64,000 nucleotides of DNA, taken from assembly GCF_016862675.1 (NCBI RefSeq), contig NZ_BONK01000002.1, forward strand, positions 186,001 to 250,000. The letters are read 5' to 3'. Within the stretch, counting starts at the first letter, position 1, and each line of letters opens with the position of its first letter. The notes beneath the pieces were generated by a model, which did not search any database, had not been told where the DNA came from, and worked only from the letters and a program-made list of their open reading frames with translations. The stretch is from Cellulomonas chitinilytica (lineage in GTDB: Bacteria; Actinomycetota; Actinomycetes; Actinomycetales; Cellulomonadaceae). Of the stretch, positions 63,447-64,000 are shown in pieces. Position numbers and translations under genes: made by a program.

Positions 63447-64000
63447 CGTCCGGCCGCCCCGAGCTGCTCGAGCACGGTCGCCGGCGTGGGGTCCCGCAGC
63501 TCCCCGACGAGCCGGCCGTCGGCGAGGAACAGCACGCGGTGCGCGAACCCGGCGGACGTCGGGTCGTGGGTGACCATCACGACGGACTGGCCGAGCTCGT
63601 CGACGCTGCGGCGCAGGAAGCCGAGGACCTCCGCCGACGAGGCGGAGTCCAGGTTTCCGGTCGGCTCGTCCGCGAACACCACGGCGGGCCGGGCGATGAG
63701 GGCCCGCGCGCACGCGACCCGCTGCTGCTGCCCGCCGGACAGCTCGCTCGGCTTGTGGTCGAGCCGGTCACCGAGACCGAGCGTGCGGACGACGAGGTCG
63801 AGGTGCTGCCGGTCGACGGGCCGGCGCGCGATGTCGAGCGGGAGCGTGATGTTCTCCAGCGCCGTGAGCGTCGGCACGAGGTTGTACGACTGGAACACGA
63901 ACCCGACCCGGGTGCGCCGCAGGTGCGTGAGGCGCCGCTCGGACCACCGGCTGACCTCGGCGCCGTCGACCACGACCGAGCCGGACGTGGGCCGGTCGAG
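63443..64000 (-). CDS. ABC transporter ATP-binding protein, LolD/MacB type (5' end outside window)
   Basis: The C-terminal part of a LolD/MacB/FtsE-type ATPase; the frame is open to the right edge, so Walker A is not in the window. Seen: FVFQSYNLVPTLTALENITL (Q-loop), LSGGQQQRVACARALIARPA (signature), VVFADEPTGNLDSASSAEVL (Walker B) and VMVTHDPTSAGFAHRVLFL (His loop), which is the MacB/LolD pattern. It is the energising partner of the FtsX-type permease that follows by a GTGA overlap. Confidence 0.94.
   Translation of the reverse strand, partial: LDRPTSGSVVVDGAEVSRWSERRLTHLRRTRVGFVFQSYNLVPTLTALENITLPLDIARRPVDRQHLDLVVRTLGLGDRLDHKPSELSGGQQQRVACARALIARPAVVFADEPTGNLDSASSAEVLGFLRRSVDELGQSVVMVTHDPTSAGFAHRVLFLADGRLVGELRDPTPATVLEQLGAAGR

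Overview
The window is a very GC-rich chromosomal segment that reads as an actinobacterium of the Cellulomonas type. This is an inference from gene content: hrcA with a second-type dnaJ and rsmE, hemW-lepA, rpsT beside a convergent regulator, holA-comEC-comEA, degV-leuS, F420-type oxidoreductases, frequent GTG starts and many leaderless promoters. I found no tRNA, rRNA, CRISPR array, insertion sequence or prophage.

Layout. 3-1850: pyruvate phosphate dikinase, cut by the left edge. 1866-3874: a MarR regulator and a MATE pump, with a clear operator and promoter. 3945-7939: heat-shock block rsmE-dnaJ-hrcA under a CIRCE element, divergent from a DUF3097 gene. 7986-9771: two membrane proteins. 9800-13733: hemW and lepA, with a mycothiol-type enzyme. 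13752-17174: transglutaminase-like protein, alpha-E protein and circularly permuted ATP-grasp, a conserved three-gene set. 17255-18204: a PemK-like protein and rpsT. 18323-21603: an HTH-TPR regulator, a tiny secreted peptide and two stand-alone EAL modules. 21731-25921: holA, comEC, comEA. 26150-30060: degV and leuS. 30144-38150: MFS transporter, DtxR regulator, a bulb-lectin/VanY peptidase, a membrane phosphoesterase, an F420-type oxidoreductase and a lipoprotein. 38243-39110: a TPP riboswitch in front of ykoF.

39174-57460 is the most notable region: a single-direction sulfur-acquisition operon of about 18 kb. It starts with a leaderless 25-codon peptide ending in a cysteine cluster (a likely cysteine-sensing attenuator). 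It then encodes a peptide/nickel-type ABC importer, four luciferase-like (LLM) flavin monooxygenases, two short LLM-like proteins lying next to full-length LLM genes, an O-acetylhomoserine sulfhydrylase, a DszC-like flavoprotein, two aldo/keto reductases, an ATP-grasp ligase and an AhpD-like protein. Many junctions overlap by 4 bases. The likely logic is: import an organic sulfur compound, cleave its C-S bond with reduced flavin and oxygen, and capture the released sulfur through MetY, all when cysteine is scarce. The dual ABC ATPase in this operon has a one-base frameshift.

57527-64000: a CYTH-CHAD protein, a glyoxalase-fold dioxygenase with a palindromic operator, a second CYTH protein, and a MacB/FtsX-type ABC exporter whose ATPase is cut by the right edge. 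At least ten genes have a TANNNT box 6-8 bases before the start codon, so leaderless transcription is common here.
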